Source: Lichenicoccus sp964246745
Lineage (GTDB): Bacteria > Pseudomonadota > Alphaproteobacteria > Acetobacterales > Acetobacteraceae
Assembly (NCBI GenBank): GCA_964246745.1
Contig: CAXTRK010000016.1
Location: forward strand, 3,320-67,319
DNA: 64,000 nucleotides
Reading direction: 5' to 3'
Positions 27,186-35,849 of this stretch are shown here, one piece after another. The notes below the pieces were generated by a model that worked only from the letters and a program-made list of their open reading frames with translations, did not search any database and had not been told where the DNA came from. Both the position numbers and the translations under genes were made by a program. The first letter of the stretch is position 1; every line of letters starts with the position of its first letter.

Positions 27186-28573
27186 AAGACGGGTGCCGGC
27201 TCCCAGTACTCGCGTTCGCCGGCGCCGATCTGCGTGAAGCCCGGCTTGCGCTCCGCGTCGCCGCCATAGAAGGCGCCGCCATAGCCCATGCGCGACAGCG
27301 TCGCCGGGTGGGACACATAGAGCTTGACCGCGTCGGCGCGCACATCCTCAAACCAGCGGCGCATCTGCAACTGGTCGAGCGGCGCGCTCCCGGGCACCAG
27401 ATCATCAGGCGCGCCGTCGGCGATCGCGCGCAGCATCGCGTCCTGGACGGCGTTCTCGAGTTCCGCGAAGCCGCGTCCATGCCGCGCCCGCGCCCGCTGG
27501 TCGAGGGTGCGCAGTCCGGCGCGGTAGGCAGCCGCATCCGCGGGCAGCACGTCGTAGCGCCAGCCATCGCCGGAGCCTGCCGCGACCTGTGCGGCGAGAC
27601 GGGCGGCAAGGTCGATCCGGGCGCCGCTCTGCGGAATGACGCGGTCCAGCAGCGCGCGCAGCAGCTCCAGCAAATCCGGCGTGAGCGCCGACGGCGCGGC
27701 CTGATCGTCCGTTGCGGCGCGTTCCAGCAGAAGCTGACGCGTGCGCGCGCTGGTTCTGTCGGAGAACAGCAGTCGGCCATAGGCCTCGCTGACGCCGGGC
27801 ACGCAGCCGGCATGCTCGGCGATCAGCCGCGCCACTTCTTGCGGGCATTCCATCGGCAGCAGATGACCGGCTTCGGGCAGGGTGACGACACGGGCGTCCG
27901 CGCAATGACGCGCCGCCATGGCACGCTGCGCATCCGGGCCGAGGACCGCGTCCTTGTCTCCGGCGATGATCAAGGTCGGCGTGCGAAGCCGGCCGACACG
28001 CTCCGACCAGTCTTCCCGGCTGCCGCTCTCAAGCCAGGCGGCCCAGGCGGCGGGGTCGGTCCGCAGCACGTCCTCGACCGCCTGATGATTGGTCCGCGCG
28101 TCGAGCGCGCCGCCGACATTGGCCGTGATGTAGCCCTGGGCCTGGTCCTGGTTCTGCTTGAAGCTCGCCTCGGCCCTGAACCAGCCAAGCATTTCCTGGC
28201 GTTGCAGCTCCGGCATCGGCTCCGGCGACGGCGGTGAGCCAGCCAGCAGCACCAATCCGGCAAGTCCGTCGAGGCCAGGCTCGCCGTCCTCGGCGCGTCG
28301 CGCAACCGCGGCCGCGACCTTGGCGCCCATGCTGTGGCCGGCCAGCAGCCAGCGCGGCCGCGGCCTCGCGCGGATGATGCCGGCGACACGGTCGGCCATC
28401 GCCTGCACCGAATAGCCGGTCAGGTCCGCGGCATCGCCGAAGCCGTCCAGATCGATTGTGACGCAATCGAGGGCGCCTTGCAGCCGCGCCGTGACGGAGC
28501 GCCATTCCCGCTCGCTTCCACCAAGGAAGTGCAGGCAGAACAGAACCGTGCGCTGACGATGCCGGGAGTTCAT
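27182..28573 (-). CDS. Fusion of an alpha/beta hydrolase and a gluconate 2-dehydrogenase subunit 3 domain
   Basis: 463 residues from the ATG at 28573. Residues ~10-250 form an alpha/beta hydrolase: LHFLGGSEREW, LDGFGDA, nucleophile GHSMGAKVAAAVA, acid in IAGDKDAVLG and base in EAGHLLPMECP. Residues ~290-460 match the subunit 3 family: LLRALLDRVIPQSGARIDLA, ending with DAVKLYVSHPATLSRMGYGG and GFTQIG. In gluconate dehydrogenases this subunit is a separate, exported protein that partners the FAD subunit. Here it is fused to a hydrolase with no signal peptide and overlaps the GMC gene by ATGA. A lactone-opening role for the hydrolase half is an inference. Confidence 0.8.
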   Translation of the reverse strand: MNSRHRQRTVLFCLHFLGGSEREWRSVTARLQGALDCVTIDLDGFGDAADLTGYSVQAMADRVAGIIRARPRPRWLLAGHSMGAKVAAAVARRAEDGEPGLDGLAGLVLLAGSPPSPEPMPELQRQEMLGWFRAEASFKQNQDQAQGYITANVGGALDARTNHQAVEDVLRTDPAAWAAWLESGSREDWSERVGRLRTPTLIIAGDKDAVLGPDAQRAMAARHCADARVVTLPEAGHLLPMECPQEVARLIAEHAGCVPGVSEAYGRLLFSDRTSARTRQLLLERAATDDQAAPSALTPDLLELLRALLDRVIPQSGARIDLAARLAAQVAAGSGDGWRYDVLPADAAAYRAGLRTLDQRARARHGRGFAELENAVQDAMLRAIADGAPDDLVPGSAPLDQLQMRRWFEDVRADAVKLYVSHPATLSRMGYGGAFYGGDAERKPGFTQIGAGEREYWEPAPVL

Positions 28574-28829
28574 GATGCGGGCGGCTGCTTTCGGGTGGGG
28601 AGAGGCTGGAAGGTGGTGAGAGGCCGCCCTGGAACAACGCCCACCCGTTCGGCATAACCCGGTGGAACGACGTATTACCGTTTGGCGCTCCGTGACGAGC
28701 GGGCAACCAGACGATCCCGGCACCGTTGCACTTCAATCGGTGTCTTCGAAGCCTGGGTTGTGGAATGCGGTTCATCGTAAGTTCGAGCGACGGTGCGCCA
28801 GTCATTTCGCCAGGGCGCGGCCGGTCCGC

Positions 28830-31751
28830 ATGAATGTTGCGCACCGTCGTTCGACCGGGACAGCGCCGCGGGGCCTTGTCGGCATCGGCGCGTCAGCCGG
28901 CGGCCTTGACGCGTTTCGCGGCTTCTTCGAGCACATGCCGGTGGATAGCGGGCTGACCTTCGTCGTGGTGCTGCATCTGCCGCACGACCGCAAGAGTATG
29001 CTTGCCGAGATCATCGGCCGATGGACCGGGATGGCGGTGCGCGAGGCCGACGGCGAGGCTCGTCTCGAGGCGAATTACATCTATGTGCCGCCGCCCAACA
29101 GTGTCATCACGTTCACCGATGACAGACTGCGTGTGCGCCCGCGGACGCCTGACGAGCCGCGCGATGATCGACCGATCGACGGCCTGTTCGATGCGCTCGC
29201 CGGGGCCTATGGCGAGCGGGCGATCGGCATCGTGCTGTCCGGCACCGGCTCGGACGGCGCGCTTGGCCTCAAGGCGATCAAGATGGCGGGCGGCCTCACG
29301 CTCGCGCAAGGCAGCCGGATCCAGGAGAACGATGGCAGCAAGCCCGAATATGCGGGCATGCCGGCCGGCGCGATCGCCACCGGCGCCGTCGATCTGGTGC
29401 TTGCCGTCGAGGCGATGCCCGACGCCCTGGTCCGGTTGCGGCCGCCGCCGCCGGACGGGCAAGCGATTGCCGCGAAACAGATCGAGCAGGAGCGGCTCAG
29501 GATATGCGCGATCCTGAAGCGCCGCATCGGGCACGATTTCAGCGGCTACAAGGACAAGACCTTCCTGCGTCGCGTGGATCGACGCATGCAGGTCGTGGGC
29601 GCGGCCACGGTCGGCGACTATGTGGCGCGGCTTGAGCGTGACGACGACGAAGCGACGTTGCTGTTCAAGGACCTGCTGATCCGCGTCACTAGCTTCTTTC
29701 GCGACGCCGCCACCTTCGATCTGCTGGCACGCGAGGTGATGCCCCGCCTGTTCGCTGAAAAGGCGGCCGACGACACGGTCCGTGTCTGGGTGCCGGGCTG
29801 CGCCACCGGCGAGGAAGCCTACACGCTGGCGATCCTGCTGCGTGAGCACATGGATACGATGTCAGAGCCGCCCAAGGTGCAGGTGTTCGCCACCGACATC
29901 GACGAGCCGGCGATCAGCGTTGCGCGCGCGGGCCGCTACCCGAAGACTTTGCTGGATGGATTGCCGCCGGCGCGGCGTCAGCGCTTCTTCAGCGAGCAGG
30001 AGCATTCCTGCGCCGTCGCGAAGGAGATACGCGACCTCTGCACCTTCTCGGCGCACAGCCTGATACGCGATCCGCCGTTTTCGCGAATTCATTTGATCTC
30101 CTGCCGTAATCTGCTGATCTATCTCGACGTTGAGTCGCAGGCGAGCATTCTTCCCGCCTTCCATTATTCGCTGGTTGAGGGCGGCATCCTGTTGCTCGGC
30201 AGCGCGGAGAGTGCGGCGCGGCACGAAGATCTGTTCGAACCGCTCGACAAGTCGGCGCGCATCTACCGGCGCCGCAACGTGCACAGCCCGCAATTCAGCT
30301 TACCGCATGGCGGCACGCCGCCTGCGCGGCCTCAGCGGGCAATCCGCCAGCCGGAGGCGCCTGACCATGGGCGCGTCGAGGCGGCCCGAAGCCAAGCCGC
30401 CCGCGGCGCGAGCGCGGGCCGGACGCGCGGCGCCAGCCAGCACGGCTGGATCGGCCAAGGCGGCATCAGCCGCGGCTTGCGCGCCGCGCGTGGCCTGCTG
30501 CCGGCCGGCGGATCGCAGACCGCGCGCCTGAGGGCGAAGCTGCGCGAAACCTCCGATCAGTTGCAGTCGATCACCGAGGAGCACGACACCGCGACCGAGG
30601 AACTGCGCAGCGCCAACGAGGAACTCCATTCCGTCAACGAGGAGCTGCAATCCACCAACGAGGAGCTGGAGACATCGAAGGAGGAGCTGCAATCGCTCAA
30701 CGAGGAGCTGCATACCGCGAACGCGCAGCTTTCCGAGAAGGTCGAGGAACTCGACCGCTCCGCCAGCGACATGAAGAACCTGTTCGACAGCACCGATGTC
30801 GCCACCGTGTTCCTTGACCGTCACCTGGTCATACGCGGCTTCACGCCCGCGGTCGGCAGCATCTACAACCTGATCCCGAGCGATCACGGCCGTCCGCTTA
30901 CCGATATCGTGGGGCATCTCAACTACGACTCGCTGGCGCTGGACGTGCGCACCGTGCTCGCGACGCTGCGGCCGCTGGAACGGCGGGTCTCCAGGGATGA
31001 CGGCACGACGCATTACATCCTGCGCATTCTCCCCTACCGGGCGCCGGACAGCAGCGTCGACGGCATCCTCGTGACCTTCCTTGACGTGACCAGCATCGTC
31101 GAGGCAGAAACCCATCAACGCCTGCTGGTCGACGAGCTGAACCACCGTGTGAAAAACATGCTGACAGTGGTGATCTCGCTCGCCAATCAGACGCTCAGGC
31201 GCGCCGATACGCTCGACGCGTTCTCGGAGTCCTTCATGGGCCGGATCAAGGCGCTGACCTCGTCCTATTCGCTGCTCAGCGACGCCAGTTGGAACGATAT
31301 CGAACTCCGCGACGTGCTGATGGAAGAGATCCGGCCGTTCCTGTCGGGGCAGTGTGAGAACATCGCGCTCGACGGTCCGCCGCTCCGGCTGGGGCCGCAG
31401 GCGGCGCTGGCGCTCGGCATGGCGGTGCACGAGCTGGTCACCAACGCGGTCAAATATGGCGCGCTCTCGGTGCCGTCCGGCAGGATCGACGTGCGCTGGC
31501 GCATCGAGCGCGAGCCGCCGGATACGGCGTTCGTGCTGGACTGGATCGAGAGCGGCGGTCCACCGGTCACGCCTCCGGGCAAGCGCGGCTTCGGCACCGC
31601 CCTGATCGAGCGCGGCTTCGCCCATGAACTGTCGGGCTCGGCAAGAATCGACTTCGCACCTGGGGGGCTGCGCGTCACGCTGAGCGCGCCGCTCGCCCAG
31701 GCGGGTGCACAACAGGCAAGTGCGCAAGGGGAGAGGCACGCGGCGCCATGA
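28830..31751 (+). CDS. CheB-CheR-PAS-HWE hybrid sensor histidine kinase
   Basis: A 973-residue signalling protein. Residues ~15-195 form a CheB methylesterase with Ser22 (GIGASAGGLDAF), His49 (VVVLHLPHD) and the Asp in GTGSDGA. Residues ~210-480 form a CheR methyltransferase (TSFFRDAATFDLL, VWVPGCATGEEAYTLAILL, FATDIDEPAI, ISCRNLLIYLD). Residues ~560-645 form a coiled coil of repeating NEELxS heptads, then a PAS domain and an HWE/HisKA_2 kinase (DELNHRVKNMLTVV with phospho-His; N-box AVHELVTNAVKYGAL). No receptors lie nearby, so its input is unclear. ATG 28830 starts just before the CheB fold. The next gene overlaps by ATGA and is its likely partner. Confidence 0.9.
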   Translation: MNVAHRRSTGTAPRGLVGIGASAGGLDAFRGFFEHMPVDSGLTFVVVLHLPHDRKSMLAEIIGRWTGMAVREADGEARLEANYIYVPPPNSVITFTDDRLRVRPRTPDEPRDDRPIDGLFDALAGAYGERAIGIVLSGTGSDGALGLKAIKMAGGLTLAQGSRIQENDGSKPEYAGMPAGAIATGAVDLVLAVEAMPDALVRLRPPPPDGQAIAAKQIEQERLRICAILKRRIGHDFSGYKDKTFLRRVDRRMQVVGAATVGDYVARLERDDDEATLLFKDLLIRVTSFFRDAATFDLLAREVMPRLFAEKAADDTVRVWVPGCATGEEAYTLAILLREHMDTMSEPPKVQVFATDIDEPAISVARAGRYPKTLLDGLPPARRQRFFSEQEHSCAVAKEIRDLCTFSAHSLIRDPPFSRIHLISCRNLLIYLDVESQASILPAFHYSLVEGGILLLGSAESAARHEDLFEPLDKSARIYRRRNVHSPQFSLPHGGTPPARPQRAIRQPEAPDHGRVEAARSQAARGASAGRTRGASQHGWIGQGGISRGLRAARGLLPAGGSQTARLRAKLRETSDQLQSITEEHDTATEELRSANEELHSVNEELQSTNEELETSKEELQSLNEELHTANAQLSEKVEELDRSASDMKNLFDSTDVATVFLDRHLVIRGFTPAVGSIYNLIPSDHGRPLTDIVGHLNYDSLALDVRTVLATLRPLERRVSRDDGTTHYILRILPYRAPDSSVDGILVTFLDVTSIVEAETHQRLLVDELNHRVKNMLTVVISLANQTLRRADTLDAFSESFMGRIKALTSSYSLLSDASWNDIELRDVLMEEIRPFLSGQCENIALDGPPLRLGPQAALALGMAVHELVTNAVKYGALSVPSGRIDVRWRIEREPPDTAFVLDWIESGGPPVTPPGKRGFGTALIERGFAHELSGSARIDFAPGGLRVTLSAPLAQAGAQQASAQGERHAAP

Positions 31752-32152
31752 CCGGTCGACAGCGCATCATCAATCCCGTGCTTGCCGGTCAGCGCGTGCT
31801 CGTCGTCGAGGACGAGTTCATGATCGCGATGCTGATCGAGGAGACGCTGCTGGAGCAGAAATGCGTCGTGCTGGGCCCCTACAACAGCATCGAGGGCGCG
31901 TTGCGGGCGTTATCCGATGATCCTCCGGATGCCGCCTTGCTCGACGTCAATCTTCGTGGCGAGAAGGTCTATCCGCTGGCGGAACTGCTCGAAGCGCGCG
32001 GCATCCCGTTCCTGCTGCTCTCCGGCTACGGCGCCGACGCCATCCCGGCGGACCGCGCCACCTGGCGGGCGTGCAGCAAGCCGTTCAGTCCCGGCGACCT
32101 GATCGGCATGCTGGCGGCGCAGATCCTGCGCTGCCCGAACCCGGCGGTCTGA
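31748..32152 (+). CDS. Single-domain response regulator
   Basis: 134 residues with a receiver domain only. The acidic pair is in VLVVEDEFMI, the phospho-acceptor Asp in AALLDVNLRGE, the Thr/Ser in LLLSGYGAD and the Lys in ACSKPFSPGDL. There is no output domain. The ATG overlaps the stop of the HWE kinase, so it is the probable phosphate target. Proteins of this type act as phosphate sinks or protein-interaction switches in alphaproteobacteria. Confidence 0.9.
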   Translation: MTGRQRIINPVLAGQRVLVVEDEFMIAMLIEETLLEQKCVVLGPYNSIEGALRALSDDPPDAALLDVNLRGEKVYPLAELLEARGIPFLLLSGYGADAIPADRATWRACSKPFSPGDLIGMLAAQILRCPNPAV

Positions 32153-32166
32153 GGGCTTCGTCACCG

Positions 32167-32181
32167 GAAAATATATTTGTC
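32167..32181. promoter_or_regulatory. Candidate GntR operator upstream of its own gene
   Basis: GAAAATATATTTGTC, centred on a perfect 10-bp palindrome (AAATATATTT), stands out in very GC-rich DNA 26 bases before the regulator start. A near copy lies at 32900-32913 before the first catabolic gene. Confidence 0.45.
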
Positions 32182-32206
32182 GGCCTCCGTGCCATCGGCT
32201 AGGCAT

Positions 32207-33004
32207 ATGGCAATGCACAGTGACCCGCCTGGAAGCCTGACTGAGGCAGTCTATCGCGCGTTGCGTGCCGATCTGCTCGCGTGCCGCATCCGTCCCGGCG
32301 ACAAGCTCCGCATCAACGTTCTGAGCGACCGGCATGGCGCCAGTTCCGGCGCGGTGCGCGAGGCGCTGTCGAGACTGTCCGCTGAAGGGCTGGTGATCTG
32401 CGAGCCTCAGCGCGGGTTCCAGGCCGCCGCCATCTCGGCGGAGGAACTGACCGATCTCACCCTGGCCAGGATCGAAGTCGAGGTGCTCTGCCTGCGGCTC
32501 GCGATCGACAATGGCGACCTGGCCTGGGAGGAACGTCTGCTCGGCGCGTCGCACCGGCTGCGCCGCACGGACATGCGCGAGCCGGGCGACACGGATCGGC
32601 TGAGCGAGAGCTGGGCATCGGCGCATGAGGCGTTCCACGAGGCGCTGGTCGCATCGTGCCGCAACCAGACGCTGCGCCAGGTCCGACGCCGGCTCTACGC
32701 TCAGTCGGAGCGCTACCGGCGGATCTCCGTCCCGCTCGCGCATGTCGAGCGCGACGTGGAGGGCGAGCATCGCGGCCTGATGACCGCCGCCCTCGATCGG
32801 GACACATCGAGGGCCGCGCGCCTGTTGGCACAGCATATCCAGGAGACGACACGCATTCTCCTCGAGGCGGCGCGCGGCGCGGACGCGGGGCAGGCTCATG
32901 AAAATCTATTTTCGATTGACGCTTGGGTATCGGGGTCCCAGGGTGACCTGAGCAAGACACGCGAGCGTTGCAGTGCCGGTGTTGAAGGGGAGTATCTAGC
33001 ATGA
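32207..33004 (+). CDS. GntR/FadR-type transcriptional regulator (FCD domain)
   Basis: A 265-residue regulator with an N-terminal winged helix (residues ~10-75: LTEAVYRALRADLLACRIRPGDKL, GAVREALSRLSAEGLV) and an FCD effector domain (~85-220) whose metal-binding His residues are in SAHEAFHEAL and GEHRGLMTAALDRD. After the usual end (ILLEAARGADA) there are some 45 extra residues, encoded over the palindrome and upstream region of the next gene, which the ORF overlaps by ATGA at 33001. FCD regulators usually respond to small organic acids, fitting the ring-cleavage genes that follow. ATG 32207 or 32213. Confidence 0.9.
   Translation: MAMHSDPPGSLTEAVYRALRADLLACRIRPGDKLRINVLSDRHGASSGAVREALSRLSAEGLVICEPQRGFQAAAISAEELTDLTLARIEVEVLCLRLAIDNGDLAWEERLLGASHRLRRTDMREPGDTDRLSESWASAHEAFHEALVASCRNQTLRQVRRRLYAQSERYRRISVPLAHVERDVEGEHRGLMTAALDRDTSRAARLLAQHIQETTRILLEAARGADAGQAHENLFSIDAWVSGSQGDLSKTRERCSAGVEGEYLA
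32900..32913. promoter_or_regulatory. Candidate GntR operator before the catabolic genes
   Basis: Perfect inverted repeat GAAAAT-CT-ATTTTC inside the 3' end of the regulator gene, with TTGACG (possible -35) starting two bases after it. It shares the GAAAATnnATTT core with the site at 32167-32181. Confidence 0.5.
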
Positions 33005-33966
33005 CCGCAATCGGCCGCTATCAGCCGCCACTCCGCCGCGGCGGCCTGCTTGGAGTGCATTCGATCGGCGAGTTCGTCCTGACCGTGCCCACGGTCGAGA
33101 CCGCCGAGCATTTCTATGGGCATTTCGGCCTCGATGCGCATCCCGACGGCAATGCGCTCGGACTGCACACCCCGGGCGATGGCTATCGCTGGGGACGTGT
33201 CGTCGAGGGGCCGCGCAAGGCGATGCAGCACGTCTGCTTCCACTGCTTTGAGGAGGATCTCGGGCGTTTCCGCCAGCACCTCGTTGACCAGGGGATTGAA
33301 CGCGTCGACCCACCGCCCGGCTTCGACAGCAACGGGCTCTGGTTCCGCGATCATGACGCCATGCTCGTCGAGATACGGGTCGGCGCGAAGACGTCGCCGG
33401 ATCGCAAGCTGCCGATGGAGCTTCCACCGACGCCGGCGGGAAAGCGCAACGCGCCGTACCGACGGCTTTCGGATCGCGCGGCGCCGCGCCGATTGAGCCA
33501 TATCCTTCGTTTCACGCCGGACGTCGATCGCGCGATCACGTTCTACAGCCGCGTGCTCGGCTTGCGCCTGTCGGACCGGTCGGGCGACGGGATCGCCTTC
33601 CTGCACGGCGTGCACGGTTCCGACCATCATCTGATGGCGTTCGCCAAGTCGAACGGGCCCGGCCTGCACCACCTCAGTTGGGACGTGCCGACCCTCGACG
33701 CCATCGGGCTCGGCGCGATGACGATGGCGGACAAAGGTTACATGAAGGGCTGGGGCTTCGGCCGGCACGTGCTCGGCTCGAACTACTTTCATTATGTGCA
33801 GGACCCCTGGGGCAGCTTCTCCGAGTATTCCTGCGACATCGACTATGTTCCGGACACCATGGACTGGGAGGGCGCCGATCACCCGCCCGAGGACGGTTTC
33901 TACTTGTGGGGGCCAAACCTGCCTCCGGACTTCGTGCATAACTACGAGGCGGAAGAACGCGTGTGA
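33001..33966 (+). CDS. Extradiol dioxygenase-like VOC family protein
   Basis: A 321-residue two-domain vicinal-oxygen-chelate protein of the type I extradiol (catechol 2,3-dioxygenase-like) class. The N-terminal half is a degenerate VOC domain (GEFVLTVPTVETAEHFYGHFGL). The C-terminal half carries the metal triad: His in LSHILRFTPDVDRAITFY, His in GLHHLSWDV and Glu in GSFSEYSCDIDY. It would open an aromatic diol ring next to the hydroxyls with Fe(II). Substrate unknown. First structural gene after the GntR regulator. Confidence 0.85.
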   Translation: MTAIGRYQPPLRRGGLLGVHSIGEFVLTVPTVETAEHFYGHFGLDAHPDGNALGLHTPGDGYRWGRVVEGPRKAMQHVCFHCFEEDLGRFRQHLVDQGIERVDPPPGFDSNGLWFRDHDAMLVEIRVGAKTSPDRKLPMELPPTPAGKRNAPYRRLSDRAAPRRLSHILRFTPDVDRAITFYSRVLGLRLSDRSGDGIAFLHGVHGSDHHLMAFAKSNGPGLHHLSWDVPTLDAIGLGAMTMADKGYMKGWGFGRHVLGSNYFHYVQDPWGSFSEYSCDIDYVPDTMDWEGADHPPEDGFYLWGPNLPPDFVHNYEAEERV

Positions 33967-34008
33967 GCGCGTGCGCCGCCTCATCCGGTGTTGAGGAGCA
34001 TAACGTTC

Positions 34009-34893
34009 ATGCAGTTTATCGCCTATCGACAGGATGGCCGTACGGGATTGGCGGCATCGGACGGCTCGGGACCATTTCACGGCCTGTCGTTGGAGGATCC
34101 GCGCGCCCCGGGCGATCTCATGGCGTTGCTTCGACTTGGCGGGGACGCGCTCGCTGATGCCGGCCGCCTGCTGCTCAGCGCCGGCGCCCCGCTTGATCTT
34201 GAGAGTGTGCAGCACCTGCCGCCGATTGCCGCTCCCGGCAAGATTATCTGCATCGGTCTCAACTATGCCGACCATTCGGCGGAAAGCGGCTTTCAACAGC
34301 CTGACTACCCGACCGTGTTCGCTCGTTTCTCCTCCAGCCTGATCGGCCACGGCGTGCCGATCGTGCGTCCAGAGGCCTCCGAGCAGCTCGACTACGAAGG
34401 CGAGATCGTGGCCGTGATCGGCGCCGGCGGCCGCGACATCCCCCACGCGCGGGCACTCGAGCACATCGCCGGCTACTCCTTGTTCAACGACGCCTCGGTG
34501 CGTGATTACCAGTTCAAATCCCCACAATGGACCATGGGCAAGAATTTCGATGCGACCGGCGCGTTCGGGCCCAGCTTCGTCACCGCCGACGCGCTGCCGC
34601 CCGGATGCCGTGGCCTGCGGCTGCGCACGATCCTGAACGGCGAGGTCGTGCAGGATGCCTCCACCGACGATCTCGTGTTCGATGTCGCGACCCTGGTCAG
34701 CCTGCTCAGCGTGCCTCTCACGCTGGAGCCGGGCGACATCATCGTGACCGGCACTCCCGCCGGCGTCGGGCTCGCGCGCAAGCCGCCACTGTGGATGAAG
34801 CCGGGCGACATGTGCGAGGTCGAGGTCGAAGGGCTCGGCAGGCTCAGCAATCCGGTGGTCGATCAGCGTTCCGCGCCCGTGCTGCCGCAGTAG
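34009..34893 (+). CDS. Fumarylacetoacetate hydrolase family protein
   Basis: A 294-residue protein of the FAH group that hydrolyses or isomerises/decarboxylates products of aromatic ring cleavage. Shown by IICIGLNYADHSAESG, the metal site Glu pair in LDYEGEIVAVIG, GYSLFNDASVRDYQ, KNFDATGAFGPSFV and DIIVTGTPAGVGLARKP. ATG 34009 has GAGGAG about ten bases upstream; the frame is open slightly further with a TTG. It acts downstream of the dioxygenase in the same operon. Confidence 0.9.
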   Translation: MQFIAYRQDGRTGLAASDGSGPFHGLSLEDPRAPGDLMALLRLGGDALADAGRLLLSAGAPLDLESVQHLPPIAAPGKIICIGLNYADHSAESGFQQPDYPTVFARFSSSLIGHGVPIVRPEASEQLDYEGEIVAVIGAGGRDIPHARALEHIAGYSLFNDASVRDYQFKSPQWTMGKNFDATGAFGPSFVTADALPPGCRGLRLRTILNGEVVQDASTDDLVFDVATLVSLLSVPLTLEPGDIIVTGTPAGVGLARKPPLWMKPGDMCEVEVEGLGRLSNPVVDQRSAPVLPQ

Positions 34894-34923
34894 GGCGGCG
34901 CCAGCCGCTGATCTGCAATCCGT

Positions 34924-35835
34924 ATGTCCGAATCCCTGTTCATGCGGAAACGCGCCGAGCTGATCGCGCAATGCCCGCCCGTGAGCCGTGTGCCAGAGGA
35001 GGAGGCGGCGGGGCTGCCCATCAACGTCACCCGTGTTGGTCATGGGCCGAGGGTGGTGATTGTCCATGGCGGCGTGCAGGGCGGGCTGGGAGGCGGCCCG
35101 ATCACCTTCCGCAAACAGCACGACCTGGCGGAACACGGCTGGGAACTCACGCTGGTCGATCGGCCCGGCTTCGGCAGGTCGCCATCCCGCGGCGTCGACG
35201 ACATGGAGGCGGACGCCGTCTGGCTCGCCGACATGCTCGGTGACGGCGCCCACCTTGTCGGTCATTCCTGGGGCGGCGCGGAGGCGTTGCTTGCAGCCGC
35301 AAGGCGCCCGGACGCAGTTCGTTCCCTCGTCCTGGTCGAGCCTGCCTTGCAGGTGCTGGCGCTGTCCGATCCGATGGTTCAGGCCGATCCTGCCGCACGT
35401 GAGCATCTCATGGGATTGGGCAAGCTCATGATGATGTCGGCTACTCCGCGCGAATACGGCCTGGCCTTCGCCCGAAGCCTTGGAACGATGTCTGTTGACG
35501 GCAATGCTCCGAAGCTTCAGTCGCTCATGCAGGACGAAGCGCGTGCCAGCGGCCTCGGCTGCTCGCTGCTACAGGCGCGGATGGCGTCGCCCGATGCCAT
35601 GCGCACGGCGGTCGACACCGTCACGGCCGCCGGCATTCCGGTTCTGATCATCAGCGGCGGCTGGAGCGCAGTGTTCGATACGACAGGCGAGGTCGTCTCA
35701 CGTCTGCTCCATGGACGCCATGTCATCGTCAGGTCGCCTAACCATTTCCCCCAGCTTGAAAATCCGCTCGAGTTCAACCGGGTCGTCGACGAATTCATGC
35801 GCGGCTCGGAGCCGGCCGGCCGCAAAGCGACATAG
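34924..35835 (+). CDS. Alpha/beta hydrolase of the ring-cleavage operon
   Basis: 303 residues. HGGVQGGLGGGP marks the oxyanion region; LVDRPGFGRSP and the nucleophile elbow LVGHSWGGAEALL follow. Acid and base are probably in the GGWSAVFDTTGE loop and SPNHFPQLENP. Position after the VOC and FAH genes suggests a hydrolase for ring-cleavage intermediates or an ester feeding the pathway, but the sequence alone does not decide. It ends 15 bases before the convergent MFS gene. Confidence 0.82.
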   Translation: MSESLFMRKRAELIAQCPPVSRVPEEEAAGLPINVTRVGHGPRVVIVHGGVQGGLGGGPITFRKQHDLAEHGWELTLVDRPGFGRSPSRGVDDMEADAVWLADMLGDGAHLVGHSWGGAEALLAAARRPDAVRSLVLVEPALQVLALSDPMVQADPAAREHLMGLGKLMMMSATPREYGLAFARSLGTMSVDGNAPKLQSLMQDEARASGLGCSLLQARMASPDAMRTAVDTVTAAGIPVLIISGGWSAVFDTTGEVVSRLLHGRHVIVRSPNHFPQLENPLEFNRVVDEFMRGSEPAGRKAT

Positions 35836-35849
35836 CATTCCCGAGAAGC

